A DNA stretch of 64,000 bases from Flagellimonas meishanensis (GTDB lineage Bacteria > Bacteroidota > Bacteroidia > Flavobacteriales > Flavobacteriaceae), in the NCBI RefSeq assembly GCF_019880545.1, contig NZ_JAINVW010000001.1, forward strand, positions 310,001 through 374,000. Reading direction: 5' to 3'. The position numbers and the translations under genes were made by a program. Shown in pieces: positions 1 through 8,580 of this stretch. A model generated the notes under the pieces. It ran no database searches. It saw nothing but the letters and a program-made list of their open reading frames with translations, and was not told where the DNA came from. Within the stretch, counting starts at the first letter, position 1. Each line of letters starts with the position of its first letter.

Positions 1-238
1 AATGGGGTTTTCCAAAATCATCATAGTATAGGTCGCTGTCCACATAGCCAGCCAAGGCCATTAAGTGTCTTATACTCAAAAATGCCCTTCTGTGGGCCTC
101 GGATTTCATCCCATCCATACGGTTTTGGCAATGGAGAGTCAGCTCCACACCTTTTGAAAGTATGTCCTCATCTTCGGTTACCTTCCAAATATATACCGAA
201 GTTGTTGGTGAAACTGTTATGGTTTTGTAAATGGGCAC
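1..238 (-). CDS. 4'-phosphopantetheinyl transferase superfamily protein (N-terminal part, cut by window edge)
   Basis: Reverse-strand frame that enters at base 238 with GTG (stop codon in frame at 248-250) and stays open to the window edge, giving about 79 residues. The translation starts VPIYKTITVSP and contains HCQNRMDGMKSEAHRR and LYYDDFGKPH, which I recognise as the N-terminal half of the Bacteroidetes 4'-phosphopantetheinyl transferase-like proteins. This family normally transfers phosphopantetheine from CoA to a carrier-protein serine. The Mg-binding core lies outside the window, so activity cannot be judged. It is divergent from ahcY, an arrangement I recall as common in flavobacteria. 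Start codon is inferred: no ATG is available in frame between the stop and the conserved region. Confidence 0.8.
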   Translation of the reverse strand, partial: MPIYKTITVSPTTSVYIWKVTEDEDILSKGVELTLHCQNRMDGMKSEAHRRAFLSIRHLMALAGYVDSDLYYDDFGKPH

Positions 239-260
239 GACTATTAGTTAGGTGATTTCG

Positions 261-268
261 TATCTTTG
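261..268 (+). promoter_or_regulatory. Bacteroidetes -7 element upstream of ahcY
   Basis: TATCTTTG matches the Bacteroidetes sigma-A -7 consensus TAnnTTTG. It predicts a leader of about 40 bases before the ahcY ATG. No convincing TTTG -33 box is seen at the right spacing, so this rests on the -7 element and position. Confidence 0.6.
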
Positions 269-312
269 CTGCGCTATAAAAACGAAGCTACAAAAGTAAA
301 TTTATATAAAGT

Positions 313-1629
313 ATGAGCATAAAGACAATTCCATTTGTACCCTACAAGGTGAAGGATATTTCCCTAGCGGATTGGGGACGAAAAGAAATTGAGCTGGCCG
401 AAGCGGAAATGCCGGGCCTTATGGCACTGCGTAAAGAGTACGGAAAGGAGCAGCCCCTTAAGGGTGCCAGAATTGCCGGATGTCTCCACATGACCATTCA
501 AACAGCCGTGTTGATAGAGACCTTGGCGGCCCTGGGCGCTGAGGTCACCTGGAGTTCCTGCAATATCTTCTCAACCCAGGATCATGCTGCTGCAGCTATC
601 GCCGCCACTGGCGTTCCTGTTTATGCCTGGAAGGGAATGACAGAGGAGGAATTTGACTGGTGCATTGAGCAAACCTTGTTCTTTGGGGAGGATAGAAAGC
701 CCCTGAACATGATTTTGGATGATGGAGGTGACCTGACGAACATGGTTCTGGACAAATATCCTGAACTGGCCGCTGGGGTAAAGGGCCTTTCAGAAGAAAC
801 CACCACTGGGGTACACCGTCTCTACGAACGTGTGAAAAAAGGGACGTTGCCCATGCCGGCCATCAATGTGAACGATTCTGTGACCAAATCCAAATTTGAC
901 AACAAATATGGTTGCCGCGAAAGTGCCGTGGATGCCATCCGCAGGGCCACGGATACCATGTTGGCCGGAAAGCGTGTCGTTGTTGCGGGTTATGGTGATG
1001 TTGGCAAAGGTACTGCAGCCTCATTCCGCGGAGCGGGGTCCATTGTGACCGTTACCGAAATTGACCCAATTTGTGCGCTTCAAGCTTGTATGGATGGTTA
1101 CGAGGTCAAGAAATTGGAAACCGTGATCTCCAATGCCGATGTGGTCATCACCGCCACTGGAAACAAGGACATCATTCGTGAAGAACATTTCCGTGCTTTG
1201 AAGGACAAGGCCATTGTGTGCAACATTGGGCATTTTGACAACGAAATCGACATGGCTTGGTTAAATGCCGCCTATGGGCATACCAAAGATGAGATAAAGC
1301 CACAGGTGGATAAATACACCATAAATGGAAAGGATGTGGTTGTTCTGGCCGAAGGCCGATTGGTTAACTTGGGTTGTGCCACCGGCCATCCCAGTTTTGT
1401 GATGAGCAACTCGTTCACCAACCAAACCTTGGCCCAGATCGAGCTTTGGAACCACAGTGACAAATACGAAAATGAGGTGTACACCCTTCCCAAGCATTTG
1501 GATGAAAAAGTGGCCAAGCTCCATTTGGCCCGTTTGGGTGCGGAGCTTACCGAGCTCAAAAAGGATCAAGCGGAGTATATCGGGGTCACCGTTGAGGGGC
1601 CATATAAACCTGATTATTATAGGTATTAG
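313..1629 (+). CDS. ahcY: adenosylhomocysteinase
   Basis: A 438-residue S-adenosylhomocysteine hydrolase, full length for the family. It splits S-adenosylhomocysteine into adenosine and homocysteine, removing the product inhibitor of methyltransferases; it is an NAD-containing cytosolic enzyme. Visible signatures are the substrate-site segment [16 protein letters not shown] (around residue 185), the NAD-binding loop GYGDVGKG (around 220), and the conserved C-terminal KPDYYRY tail that reaches into the neighbouring subunit's NAD site. The ATG at 313 follows a -7 promoter element, and a strong terminator lies about 25 bases after the stop, so it is probably a single-gene transcript. No SAH or SAM riboswitch fold is evident in the short leader. 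Confidence 0.98.
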   Translation: MSIKTIPFVPYKVKDISLADWGRKEIELAEAEMPGLMALRKEYGKEQPLKGARIAGCLHMTIQTAVLIETLAALGAEVTWSSCNIFSTQDHAAAAIAATGVPVYAWKGMTEEEFDWCIEQTLFFGEDRKPLNMILDDGGDLTNMVLDKYPELAAGVKGLSEETTTGVHRLYERVKKGTLPMPAINVNDSVTKSKFDNKYGCRESAVDAIRRATDTMLAGKRVVVAGYGDVGKGTAASFRGAGSIVTVTEIDPICALQACMDGYEVKKLETVISNADVVITATGNKDIIREEHFRALKDKAIVCNIGHFDNEIDMAWLNAAYGHTKDEIKPQVDKYTINGKDVVVLAEGRLVNLGCATGHPSFVMSNSFTNQTLAQIELWNHSDKYENEVYTLPKHLDEKVAKLHLARLGAELTELKKDQAEYIGVTVEGPYKPDYYRY

Positions 1630-1651
1630 GTCTCAGAAAGTAACCTAAAAT

Positions 1652-1681
1652 AAAAAACCTGGCATTATGCCAGGTTTTTTT
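1652..1681. terminator. bidirectional terminator between ahcY and the M61 protease gene
   Basis: Seven-bp stem CCTGGCA/TGCCAGG (1658-1664 with 1668-1674) with loop TTA, flanked by A6 on the left and T7 on the right. It can terminate ahcY (+) and the convergent M61 gene (-). Confidence 0.9.
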
Positions 1682-1700
1682 GTGCTCTTGATAATCTTCC

Positions 1701-3596
1701 CTAACCTTTCAACCATGCATTGCGAAGCTCTTTTTGGGCTTCAGTGGCATTCGGGTTTTCCAATAGCGTAATAGCTTTGGTATAGGAGGGTGTTGTTGTG
1801 GTTTTTATCATTATTTCCTCCTCTCCCCTCAAAAGGACCACTTCAATCTCTTTGCCGGGCTTCCATGAAAACATATCGCCAAAAACTTGGTTTGCATTGG
1901 CCAACGAAACCTCGGTCCCGTCCACAGATTTGAACACGTCCTCGGGCTTGGCACCATTATCGTTCCAAAAACTGTTGTCGGCAACAAGCTCATTAAATTT
2001 TATCGCCCTTTTGACTGGATCGGCACCAACAATTATGTTTCCGGCATTTTGGATGTAATTGGTCTCTACCTCGGCTTCCCCGAAGTACAACCCAACCTTC
2101 TCAAAAATTTTGTCATAATCAATAGGAGTGGTGCCCACCACATGGGTTTGGAAAAACTCGCCCACCTCAGGATAGGTCCTTTCGGTAATCTCTTCAATCA
2201 AATTATTATCGACAAAGGGCTTGTTTTTGCCATATTTATTGGACAGTTCCTTCATTAAAGACTTTAGACTTCGGTTCCCTTCGCTATTTTCTCGCATCAA
2301 AATGTCTATGCACATCCCAATTAAGGCACCTTTCATATATACATTGGCATAGTTGTCCTTGTATGGGTCTTCCAATATGTTTTCACTCATACGTGTGAAA
2401 CTCATGGCATCATCATAGTTTGACCTCGAATTGTTGATCTTCTCCGTGACACGGACATAGAACTCCTCTCTGTCAATTAGCCCTTCGTAAACCTGAAAAT
2501 GCTGGGCAAAATATTCGGTAACCCCTTCATACAACCACAAATGCTTACTGAATGTAGGATCGTTATAGTCAAAATAATGTACATCCTCAGAGTGTACCGA
2601 AAGCGGGGTCACTATATGAAAAAATTCGTGGGCCACAACATCGATCATGGATTCGGCCAAAGCCTCAGGCTGCATTTGCTCTGGAAGAACAACTACTGTT
2701 GAAGTATGGTGCTCCAAAGCCCCAAATCCTTTTGGTGAATCTTCTTTTGACGTATCGGAGAGATATACCAGGATATCGTATCGGGGTGTGCTGTCCAGGT
2801 CGCCAAGATATTCCTTTTGGGCCTGCATCATGGCCACCATGGTCTCCTTTATCTCACTTGCCTTGTGTACCTCGTTGGGTGAATAGACGCTCAAAACAAT
2901 TTTGATGTTACCAACCATGAACTCTTCCACCTCGGTTTCGCCAAACATCATGGGGTTATCAGTGACCTCAAAATATCGGGAAGCTAAAAAGGTTGAGCTT
3001 TTTGTGGCGCCATCCTCACTTTGGGTCGAATTGATCTCCTGCAAGGGAGAAGTGTAGTTGAAACTAGCGGGCGACATGATATCAATTTGGTAGGAATTGT
3101 TTTTGAGATTGTCAAAGTAGCCCACAAAACCATGAAGATTCAACATCACCTGTTTGGGTTCAATGTTCGTGCCGGAAGGGGAAAATGGCACTTCCTCCCC
3201 AAGGCCTCCTTCCACCTCTTGGTCAAAAGTATCGTTGACAGCGTAGCTGATCTTATCCAAATTTTTGGCATCGGTAAACATCCAGGTATTGGTGTCCACC
3301 TTCTTAAAATCCAACGTATTGCCATTATAATCCAACGCCTTTACCTCTTCCACATATTTTCCAAAATCGGAAACGGCATAGGTGCCCTGGACCACCTTTG
3401 GCAATCGATATATGACCGTGTCCTGAACAAATCTTCCCGGATCCATTACCACGGATACCTTGTCATCCTGAATATTGACCAAATCCAATTGGGCCTTAAT
3501 GGGATTGGCAGTTGCCAGATCATTGGTCAAATTTTTAGGGCCGCATGAGAATAAAAACCCCACTGCCAGGGTATAGAGCGCTAACTTTTTAATCAT
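1701..3596 (-). CDS. M61-family metallopeptidase lipoprotein with C-terminal PDZ-like domain
   Basis: A 631-residue M61 (glycyl aminopeptidase family) protein. The ATG at 3596 is chosen over an upstream one because it begins MIKKLALYTLAVGFLFSCG, a signal peptide with a lipobox Cys at residue 18; the protein should be lipid-anchored. The zinc motif HEFFH is near residue 322, and the distal Glu lies in GVTEYF about 35 residues later, as in the family. Residues about 540-610 look like a PDZ domain (GAKPEDVFKSVDG, then VVLLRGEEE). M61 enzymes trim peptides with small N-terminal residues; the exact substrate here is unknown. It is transcribed alone, with a shared terminator at its 3' end and an inverted repeat upstream of its start. 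Confidence 0.9.
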   Translation of the reverse strand: MIKKLALYTLAVGFLFSCGPKNLTNDLATANPIKAQLDLVNIQDDKVSVVMDPGRFVQDTVIYRLPKVVQGTYAVSDFGKYVEEVKALDYNGNTLDFKKVDTNTWMFTDAKNLDKISYAVNDTFDQEVEGGLGEEVPFSPSGTNIEPKQVMLNLHGFVGYFDNLKNNSYQIDIMSPASFNYTSPLQEINSTQSEDGATKSSTFLASRYFEVTDNPMMFGETEVEEFMVGNIKIVLSVYSPNEVHKASEIKETMVAMMQAQKEYLGDLDSTPRYDILVYLSDTSKEDSPKGFGALEHHTSTVVVLPEQMQPEALAESMIDVVAHEFFHIVTPLSVHSEDVHYFDYNDPTFSKHLWLYEGVTEYFAQHFQVYEGLIDREEFYVRVTEKINNSRSNYDDAMSFTRMSENILEDPYKDNYANVYMKGALIGMCIDILMRENSEGNRSLKSLMKELSNKYGKNKPFVDNNLIEEITERTYPEVGEFFQTHVVGTTPIDYDKIFEKVGLYFGEAEVETNYIQNAGNIIVGADPVKRAIKFNELVADNSFWNDNGAKPEDVFKSVDGTEVSLANANQVFGDMFSWKPGKEIEVVLLRGEEEIMIKTTTTPSYTKAITLLENPNATEAQKELRNAWLKG

Positions 3597-3640
3597 TACA
3601 ATGTGTTTAAATGAGACTAAAATTATGGAGAAAATGCCTC

Positions 3641-3659
3641 CGACTACCATAGGTAGTCG
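3641..3659. repeat. perfect 8-bp inverted repeat upstream of the M61 gene
   Basis: CGACTACC/ATA/GGTAGTCG lies 45-63 bases upstream of the chosen ATG. It could be an operator or a leader hairpin. There is no U-tract on the minus strand after it, so it is not an obvious terminator. Confidence 0.6.
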
Positions 3660-3734
3660 AAATATCTTTTTTGTTACACTTTTATGGTCTTTTTGGTAAG
3701 ACTGCTAATTTGATTCACACTGTGTCCAATTATC

Positions 3735-3766
3735 AAACAAAAGACCCATGGCCAATACCATGGGTC
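3735..3766 (-). terminator. terminator after the DUF3332 gene
   Basis: Nine-bp stem GACCCATGG/CCATGGGTC (3743-3751 with 3758-3766) followed on the minus strand by TTTTGTTTG. It lies 26 bases past the stop of the DUF3332 gene. Confidence 0.8.
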
Positions 3767-3791
3767 TCTGCTTTTTCTATTGATTTTTAAC

Positions 3792-4373
3792 CTAATCGGC
3801 GGCCAAAATTCCTTCGGAATAGTAGCAGGTTTTGCTCTGCTGTAACAAGGCCAAACCTTCCTCTTTGGATTTTAACGGGTCGATTTTAATCTGTTCCCCA
3901 TTGGGCATGTAAACAATGTAAAAACCTTCTTCAAAAGAAGACAGCTTGATCACTTCACCATTGGGGCGAACGGCATTCCATGATTTTTCGTGCGGTTTGT
4001 ATACCAAATCCAGTTTCTTTCCCTTTTTTGGTCCCTCGACCACTGTGATTTGCACTCGGTTTTTTGTCGCCACCATTTCAAAGGTATTTCCATCGTGCTC
4101 CACCATTTGGGTTTCGGTCTCTCCCAGTTTCATGGCTATCGGGTTTGATCCTGACCAAAATTCGATGACATTGAAAATTATGGCATCGCCCAAGAAAAAT
4201 AATCCGTAGACCGGAACAATGTTCAACCCCCAGAAAATAAGGTTGTCCAGAAATTTACTGTTCGTCAATCCCTGGTTCCAGTCCTTCAAATTATTGAAAG
4301 CCTTGAATGACCCCAAACAACTGGAGAACAAAATAGCACAGCATAGTAGTAAACAACTAATTGTTTTTTTCAT
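3792..4373 (-). CDS. DUF3332 family lipoprotein
   Basis: A 193-residue protein starting MKKTISCLLLCCAILFSSCLG, a signal peptide with a lipobox Cys at about residue 19. The following segment, with a hydrophobic stretch NIVPVYGLFFLGDAIIFNVIEFW, matches the DUF3332 proteins of Gram-negative bacteria as I recall them. That family has no assigned biochemical function. The C-terminal part is soluble and beta-rich in appearance, ending in a Cys-containing tail. It has its own terminator and is therefore probably monocistronic, separate from the downstream M61 gene. Confident on the family, no functional call. Confidence 0.8.
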   Translation of the reverse strand: MKKTISCLLLCCAILFSSCLGSFKAFNNLKDWNQGLTNSKFLDNLIFWGLNIVPVYGLFFLGDAIIFNVIEFWSGSNPIAMKLGETETQMVEHDGNTFEMVATKNRVQITVVEGPKKGKKLDLVYKPHEKSWNAVRPNGEVIKLSSFEEGFYIVYMPNGEQIKIDPLKSKEEGLALLQQSKTCYYSEGILAAD

Positions 4374-4517
4374 AATAAGAATTTATATGGTTAATAGGTC
4401 TAAATCTACAAAAAGATCCCAAACCGTTTTTGTCCAATCAAATCTAAATTTGAACGGTCCGTTTTATTCTCTAAATTGGTTAAATGCTTACATTGGTCAG
4501 GATGAAAAACTACTGGC

Positions 4518-5630
4518 ATGGATCAACAATGGTATACAATTAAAAATGTGGAAACGGTGGATTCGCCCTCAGTGGTCCTGTATTTGGAGTATTTGAAATA
4601 CAACATTGGGCAGATGCTCTCCATGGTAAATGGGGATGCCAACCGCTTGATGCCCCATGTGAAAACGAACAAAATGCCCAAGGTGATGAAACAATTGTTG
4701 GCTTTTGGGATTGCCAATTTCAAGGCCTCAACCATTGCCGAAGCGGAAATGGCAGCTGAAGTTGGGGCAAAATCCGTGTTGATTGCCCATCAATTGGTGG
4801 GGCCAAAAATGGATCGGTTCCTAAAACTTATTCATCATTATTCCACCACTTCTTTTGCCACCATCCTTGATGATGTTGATACCGCCAAATTGTTGAATGA
4901 AAAGGCCCTGGGACAAGGATTGACCATCAACATTTATATTGATATCAATAACGGAATGAATCGTTCCGGAATTGAGGTCGGTCCCCAACTGGATGTCCTT
5001 GTTGCGGCCATTGGTGAATGCAAGGCCCTACACTTACAGGGGCTTCATGTGTACGATGGTCACCTTAGGGACAGTGATTTTTCGCTCCGTAGCCAAAAAA
5101 TTGAAAAAGGTTTGGAGGCAGTAAACGCATATTTTGATACACTGAAAGAAAAACATCCAGAAATCAAAATGATCTGTGGTGGAACCCCGTCATTCACCTC
5201 CCATTTGAAGCAGAAAAACAGGGTCACCAGTCCGGGAACCTGTGTGTTATGGGATTGGGGCTACGGTGAAAAATTGACGGAACAAAAGTTCAACTATGCG
5301 GCCTTGTTGGTCACCCGGGTCATTTCAAAGCCGACCAAGGGCATTGCTACGGTAGATCTAGGTCATAAATCGGTGGCTCCCGAAAACCCAATAGACAAGC
5401 GAGTGAAATTCTTGAATCTTGAAAATTACGAGCTGCTTTCCCAGAGTGAAGAACATGGTGTGCTGCGTGTATCGGATTGGGATGCCTTGAAAGTTGGTGA
5501 TGTGCTATATGGAGTTCCCTACCACATTTGTCCAACCATCAACCTACACGATGAAGTGTCGGTGATAGAAAATGGTGTTAAGACGGATACTTGGGAAATC
5601 ACGGCAAGAAAAAGAAAAATCACGTTTTGA
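4518..5630 (+). CDS. D-threonine aldolase-like (D-TA family) PLP-dependent enzyme
   Basis: A 370-residue fold-type III PLP enzyme with an alanine-racemase-like barrel. The PLP lysine is predicted at Lys49 in PHVKTNK. The C-terminal beta domain carries the motif HICPT followed by HDEV, matching the metal-binding His/Asp region of D-threonine aldolases and D-serine deaminase-like enzymes. Such enzymes cleave or deaminate D-beta-hydroxy amino acids; which substrate is used here cannot be read from sequence. The ATG at 4518 puts the conserved SPSVVLYLEYLKYNI strand at residues 16-30, as usual. Transcribed alone, ending at a strong terminator shared with rpmA. Confidence 0.88.
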   Translation: MDQQWYTIKNVETVDSPSVVLYLEYLKYNIGQMLSMVNGDANRLMPHVKTNKMPKVMKQLLAFGIANFKASTIAEAEMAAEVGAKSVLIAHQLVGPKMDRFLKLIHHYSTTSFATILDDVDTAKLLNEKALGQGLTINIYIDINNGMNRSGIEVGPQLDVLVAAIGECKALHLQGLHVYDGHLRDSDFSLRSQKIEKGLEAVNAYFDTLKEKHPEIKMICGGTPSFTSHLKQKNRVTSPGTCVLWDWGYGEKLTEQKFNYAALLVTRVISKPTKGIATVDLGHKSVAPENPIDKRVKFLNLENYELLSQSEEHGVLRVSDWDALKVGDVLYGVPYHICPTINLHDEVSVIENGVKTDTWEITARKRKITF

Positions 5631-5638
5631 TACAAAAC

Positions 5639-5669
5639 AAAAACTCCACCTAATGTTGGTGGAGTTTTT
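5639..5669. terminator. bidirectional terminator between the D-TA gene and rpmA
   Basis: AAAAACTCCACC (5639-5650) pairs with GGTGGAGTTTTT (5658-5669) around loop TAATGTT. A-run and T-run make it work in both directions, closing the D-TA gene (+) and the rplU-rpmA operon (-). Confidence 0.92.
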
Positions 5670-5690
5670 GTTCTATTTCAATGGTATTTC

Positions 5691-5951
5691 TTACGCTTCA
5701 AAAGGCTCGATGGAAACAAAGGATTTTCCACCGGTTTTCTTTTCAAACTTTACTATGCCATCTACCTTGGCATGCAAGGTGTGGTCCTTTCCTGCATAGA
5801 CATTTTCACCAGGGTTGTGGGTGGTGCCACGTTGTCTTACAATGATATTGCCAGCAACAGCTGCCTGGCCACCAAAAATCTTAACGCCCAAGCGTTTCGA
5901 TTCTGATTCCCTACCGTTTTTTGAACTACCTACTCCTTTCTTGTGAGCCAT
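5691..5951 (-). CDS. rpmA: 50S ribosomal protein L27
   Basis: An 86-residue bL27. The N-terminus [22 protein letters not shown] is the conserved tail that reaches toward the peptidyl transferase centre, and it begins directly at MAHKKG with no cleaved Firmicutes-type leader. Second gene of the rplU-rpmA operon, 23 bases after rplU, followed by a strong terminator. Confidence 0.98.
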   Translation of the reverse strand: MAHKKGVGSSKNGRESESKRLGVKIFGGQAAVAGNIIVRQRGTTHNPGENVYAGKDHTLHAKVDGIVKFEKKTGGKSFVSIEPFEA

Positions 5952-5974
5952 GATATATAAATTTTAGTTCGTTC

Positions 5975-6532
5975 TTATTTGCTTAACGCTTCAATCAGCT
6001 CGGCCTTCTTCATGGAAGAGTAACCGGAAATATCCTTGGCTTTTGCCATTTCCTTCAATTCAGCTACAGTTTTGGAGCTCAAATCTGCTGCTGCTTTTGG
6101 GGCTGCTTTCTTCGGTGCTTCCTTTTTTGGAGCCGCGGCGGCCTTGGTTTCTTCAGCTTTCTTGGGTTCAGCGGCTGGTTTTTCGGTTTTTGCCTTGGCA
6201 GGAGCGGCTTTCTTGGCCCCTTTGGCAACAATGCTTTCCACGACTATCTCGGTAAGATATTGTCTATGGCCATTTTTCTTTTGGTAGCCTTTACGTCTTT
6301 TCTTTTTAAAGACGATTACCTTGTCCCCTTTTAAGTGCTTCACCACTTTGGCCTCTACGGCCGCACCTTCTATGACCGGGGCGCCTACAGTAACGTTCCC
6401 GCCATCTTCCAAAAGAAGAACCTTGTCAAAAGTGACTTTTTTGCCTTCTTCGGTCTGCAAACGGTGAACGTACACTTTTTGGTCTTTCGCAACTTTAAAT
6501 TGCTGCCCTGCCATCTCTACTATTGCGTACAT
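5975..6532 (-). CDS. rplU: 50S ribosomal protein L21 with long C-terminal extension
   Basis: A 185-residue protein. Residues 1-105 are a normal bL21 (MYAIVEMAGQQFKV start, KRRKGYQKKNGHRQ RNA-binding segment near 78-90). Residues about 106-148 are a low-complexity Ala/Lys/Pro/Glu linker. Residues about 150-185 (DLSSKTVAELKEMAKAKDIS, then MKKAELIEAL) resemble the helix-extended-loop-helix of Rho N-terminal/SAP-like modules. The normal bL21 is about 103 residues, so the extension nearly doubles it. I believe such tails occur in other Bacteroidetes; their role is unknown. A TATATTTG -7 element lies about 60 bases upstream. Confidence 0.96.
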   Translation of the reverse strand: MYAIVEMAGQQFKVAKDQKVYVHRLQTEEGKKVTFDKVLLLEDGGNVTVGAPVIEGAAVEAKVVKHLKGDKVIVFKKKRRKGYQKKNGHRQYLTEIVVESIVAKGAKKAAPAKAKTEKPAAEPKKAEETKAAAAPKKEAPKKAAPKAAADLSSKTVAELKEMAKAKDISGYSSMKKAELIEALSK

Positions 6533-6592
6533 AATGCGTTGATTAATTAAAACTTACTCGCTTTTCTTAAAATTAGCGGGTGCAAATATACT

Positions 6593-6600
6593 GCTAAATC
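6593..6600 (-). promoter_or_regulatory. -7 element of the rplU-rpmA operon
   Basis: Minus-strand TATATTTG, exact match to TAnnTTTG, predicting a leader of roughly 57 bases before rplU. No clear -33 box at standard spacing. Confidence 0.6.
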
Positions 6601-6635
6601 CTTAATTCACAAGTATAATTTGACCATTTGGCCCA

Positions 6636-7082
6636 TTATTTTTTGAGGTTGTTGGAGCTTTTGAAGAGTTGCATGAATGAAAGGGTCAAAACCAAAGTGG
6701 TGGCAAAGCCCATTATGGCAACGGTAAAAAAGACAATGGCTTCAAAATGATTAAAGTCCTTTGCCCATACCTGCGAAAGCTCCGTTAGAAACGAACTGTT
6801 AAGCTCTGTGCTGTACAGGGCAAAAAAAATGGTGAACAATAGTGTGGCAACAAAACCTGTTGTAATGCCAGCCGTAAAGCCTACTCCGTAGCTGAACCCC
6901 TTCCCCAATTTCATCTTGGTATACTTAATGGTCTCATAAATCCCTAAACCGGTGATCACCCCATTAAAAAGGCTAAAGAATACGTTGGTGTGCTTTCCCA
7001 GGAGCGAAAGAATCAGAAAATAGGCAATGAGCACCGCGCTTGTAACTATTCCGAAACGGATGGGCAAGGTAAAATTCTTCAT
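6636..7082 (-). CDS. DUF4199 domain-containing membrane protein
   Basis: A 148-residue protein with four hydrophobic segments, at about residues 10-30, 33-52, 68-92 and 114-140, consistent with an integral inner-membrane protein. Length, the start MKNFTLPIRFGIVTSAVLIAYF and the segment GKGFSYGVGFTAGITTGF match the DUF4199 family that is widespread in Bacteroidetes. Function unknown. It is followed on the same strand by rplU but lies on the far side of the rplU promoter, so it is probably a separate transcript. Confidence 0.78.
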   Translation of the reverse strand: MKNFTLPIRFGIVTSAVLIAYFLILSLLGKHTNVFFSLFNGVITGLGIYETIKYTKMKLGKGFSYGVGFTAGITTGFVATLLFTIFFALYSTELNSSFLTELSQVWAKDFNHFEAIVFFTVAIMGFATTLVLTLSFMQLFKSSNNLKK

Positions 7083-7256
7083 TTCTCAAGTTTTTGGATG
7101 GAAGTTAATTTACCAAATGTTTGCGAATTATGCACGGTTTCTTTTAAAAGACTTTTGATTCGGGCGCCCCCTTTCAAATTTTGTCCTATATTAGTGTAAC
7201 ATCAATCAAAAAATAAATACTTATCCATATACTACACTAAAACAAATTTTTCCATC

Positions 7257-8579
7257 ATGAAAAGACATCTGCCCAAAGCACTTGTCCTACTTTTTGGCTT
7301 CAACTTTCTGATCGCACAGCAGGTGGCCTTTGAAGAGTACGACCTGGATAACGGCCTCCATGTGATTCTGCATCAAGACAATAGCGCACCCGTGGTGACC
7401 ACTTCGGTAATGTACCACGTAGGGTCCAAGGACGAAGATCCGGACAAAACAGGTTTTGCCCATTTCTTTGAACATCTTTTGTTTGAAGGGACCAAGAACA
7501 TTGCCCGTGGGGAATGGGACAAAATAGTTTCTTCCAACGGGGGAAGCAACAACGCCAACACCTTTTTGGACCGCACATATTATTATGAAACATTCCCTTC
7601 GAACAGTTTGGAGGTTGGCCTTTGGCTGGAATCAGAACGGATGATGCATCCCATAATTGGAGAAATTGGGGTAAACACCCAAAAGGAAGTGGTACAGGAA
7701 GAGCGCAGGTTACGAGTGGACAATTCTCCCTACGGTGCCTTTTTTGAGCAACTGCTGAAAAATCTTTATGACAAGCACCCATACCGATGGGGCGTGATCG
7801 GTTCGTTGGACCATTTGGCAAGTGCGACCCTTGATGATTTCAAAAAATTCAACAAAACATTCTATGTGCCCAACAATGCCGTATTGGTGGTGGCCGGTGA
7901 CATCGACATTGAGAAGACCAAGAAAATGGTAGCGGACTATTTCGGGCCTATTCCAAGAGGTGCAGAAATAAAGAGAACGGAAGTTAGGGAAGAGCCCATT
8001 GCCAATACCATAATGGCAACATATCATGATCCCAACATCCAGATTCCAGCCATTTTGTTGGCCTACCGAACACCAGGACAGGCGGAGAGGGATGCCTATG
8101 TGATCAATATGATTTCTGCCTACCTCAGTGACGGCGAAAGTTCCAAGCTGTACAAAACACTGGTAGACGAAAAGAAAATAGCGTTGCAGATATTCTCCGT
8201 GCCCATCGATGCCGAAGACTATAGTTCCTATGTCGTTGGCGGGCTTCCTGTTGGGGACAATTCCATTCAGGACATTAAAGACGGTATTGATGCGGAAATT
8301 TTAAAGGTCCAGACTGATTTAATCTCTGAGAAGGATTACCAAAAACTATTGAACAAGTTTGAGAACCGGTTTGTGAATGCCAACAGCAGCATTTCAGGCA
8401 TTGCCAATTCCCTGGCGGAAAACTACCTGCTTCGTGGTAATACCAACTTAATCAACGAAGAACTGGATATATACCGCTCCATAACGCGGGAGGAAATTCG
8501 GGAGGTCGCCAAAAAGTATTTGAAGGTGAACCAACGCGTGGAACTTGAATATTTACCGGAACAAAAAAATGCCAATTGA
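7257..8579 (+). CDS. M16-family zinc peptidase, catalytic subunit
   Basis: A 440-residue M16 (pitrilysin/insulinase family) subunit with an N-terminal signal sequence (MKRHLPKALVLLFGFNFLIAQQ, cleavage near residue 20). It carries the inverted zinc motif HxxEH as H69-F-F-E72-H73, and the third ligand Glu is expected in KEVVQEERR near residue 150. The following gene encodes the partner subunit, starting two bases after this stop, so the two should be made together and form a heterodimeric clamp, as in other two-subunit M16 enzymes. Predicted to degrade or process peptides in the periplasm; substrate unknown. Confidence 0.93.
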   Translation: MKRHLPKALVLLFGFNFLIAQQVAFEEYDLDNGLHVILHQDNSAPVVTTSVMYHVGSKDEDPDKTGFAHFFEHLLFEGTKNIARGEWDKIVSSNGGSNNANTFLDRTYYYETFPSNSLEVGLWLESERMMHPIIGEIGVNTQKEVVQEERRLRVDNSPYGAFFEQLLKNLYDKHPYRWGVIGSLDHLASATLDDFKKFNKTFYVPNNAVLVVAGDIDIEKTKKMVADYFGPIPRGAEIKRTEVREEPIANTIMATYHDPNIQIPAILLAYRTPGQAERDAYVINMISAYLSDGESSKLYKTLVDEKKIALQIFSVPIDAEDYSSYVVGGLPVGDNSIQDIKDGIDAEILKVQTDLISEKDYQKLLNKFENRFVNANSSISGIANSLAENYLLRGNTNLINEELDIYRSITREEIREVAKKYLKVNQRVELEYLPEQKNAN

Positions 8580-8580
8580 G

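Noticed and set aside
239..312. SAH or SAM riboswitch before ahcY
   Set aside because: The leader after the -7 element is about 40 bases with no matching fold visible.
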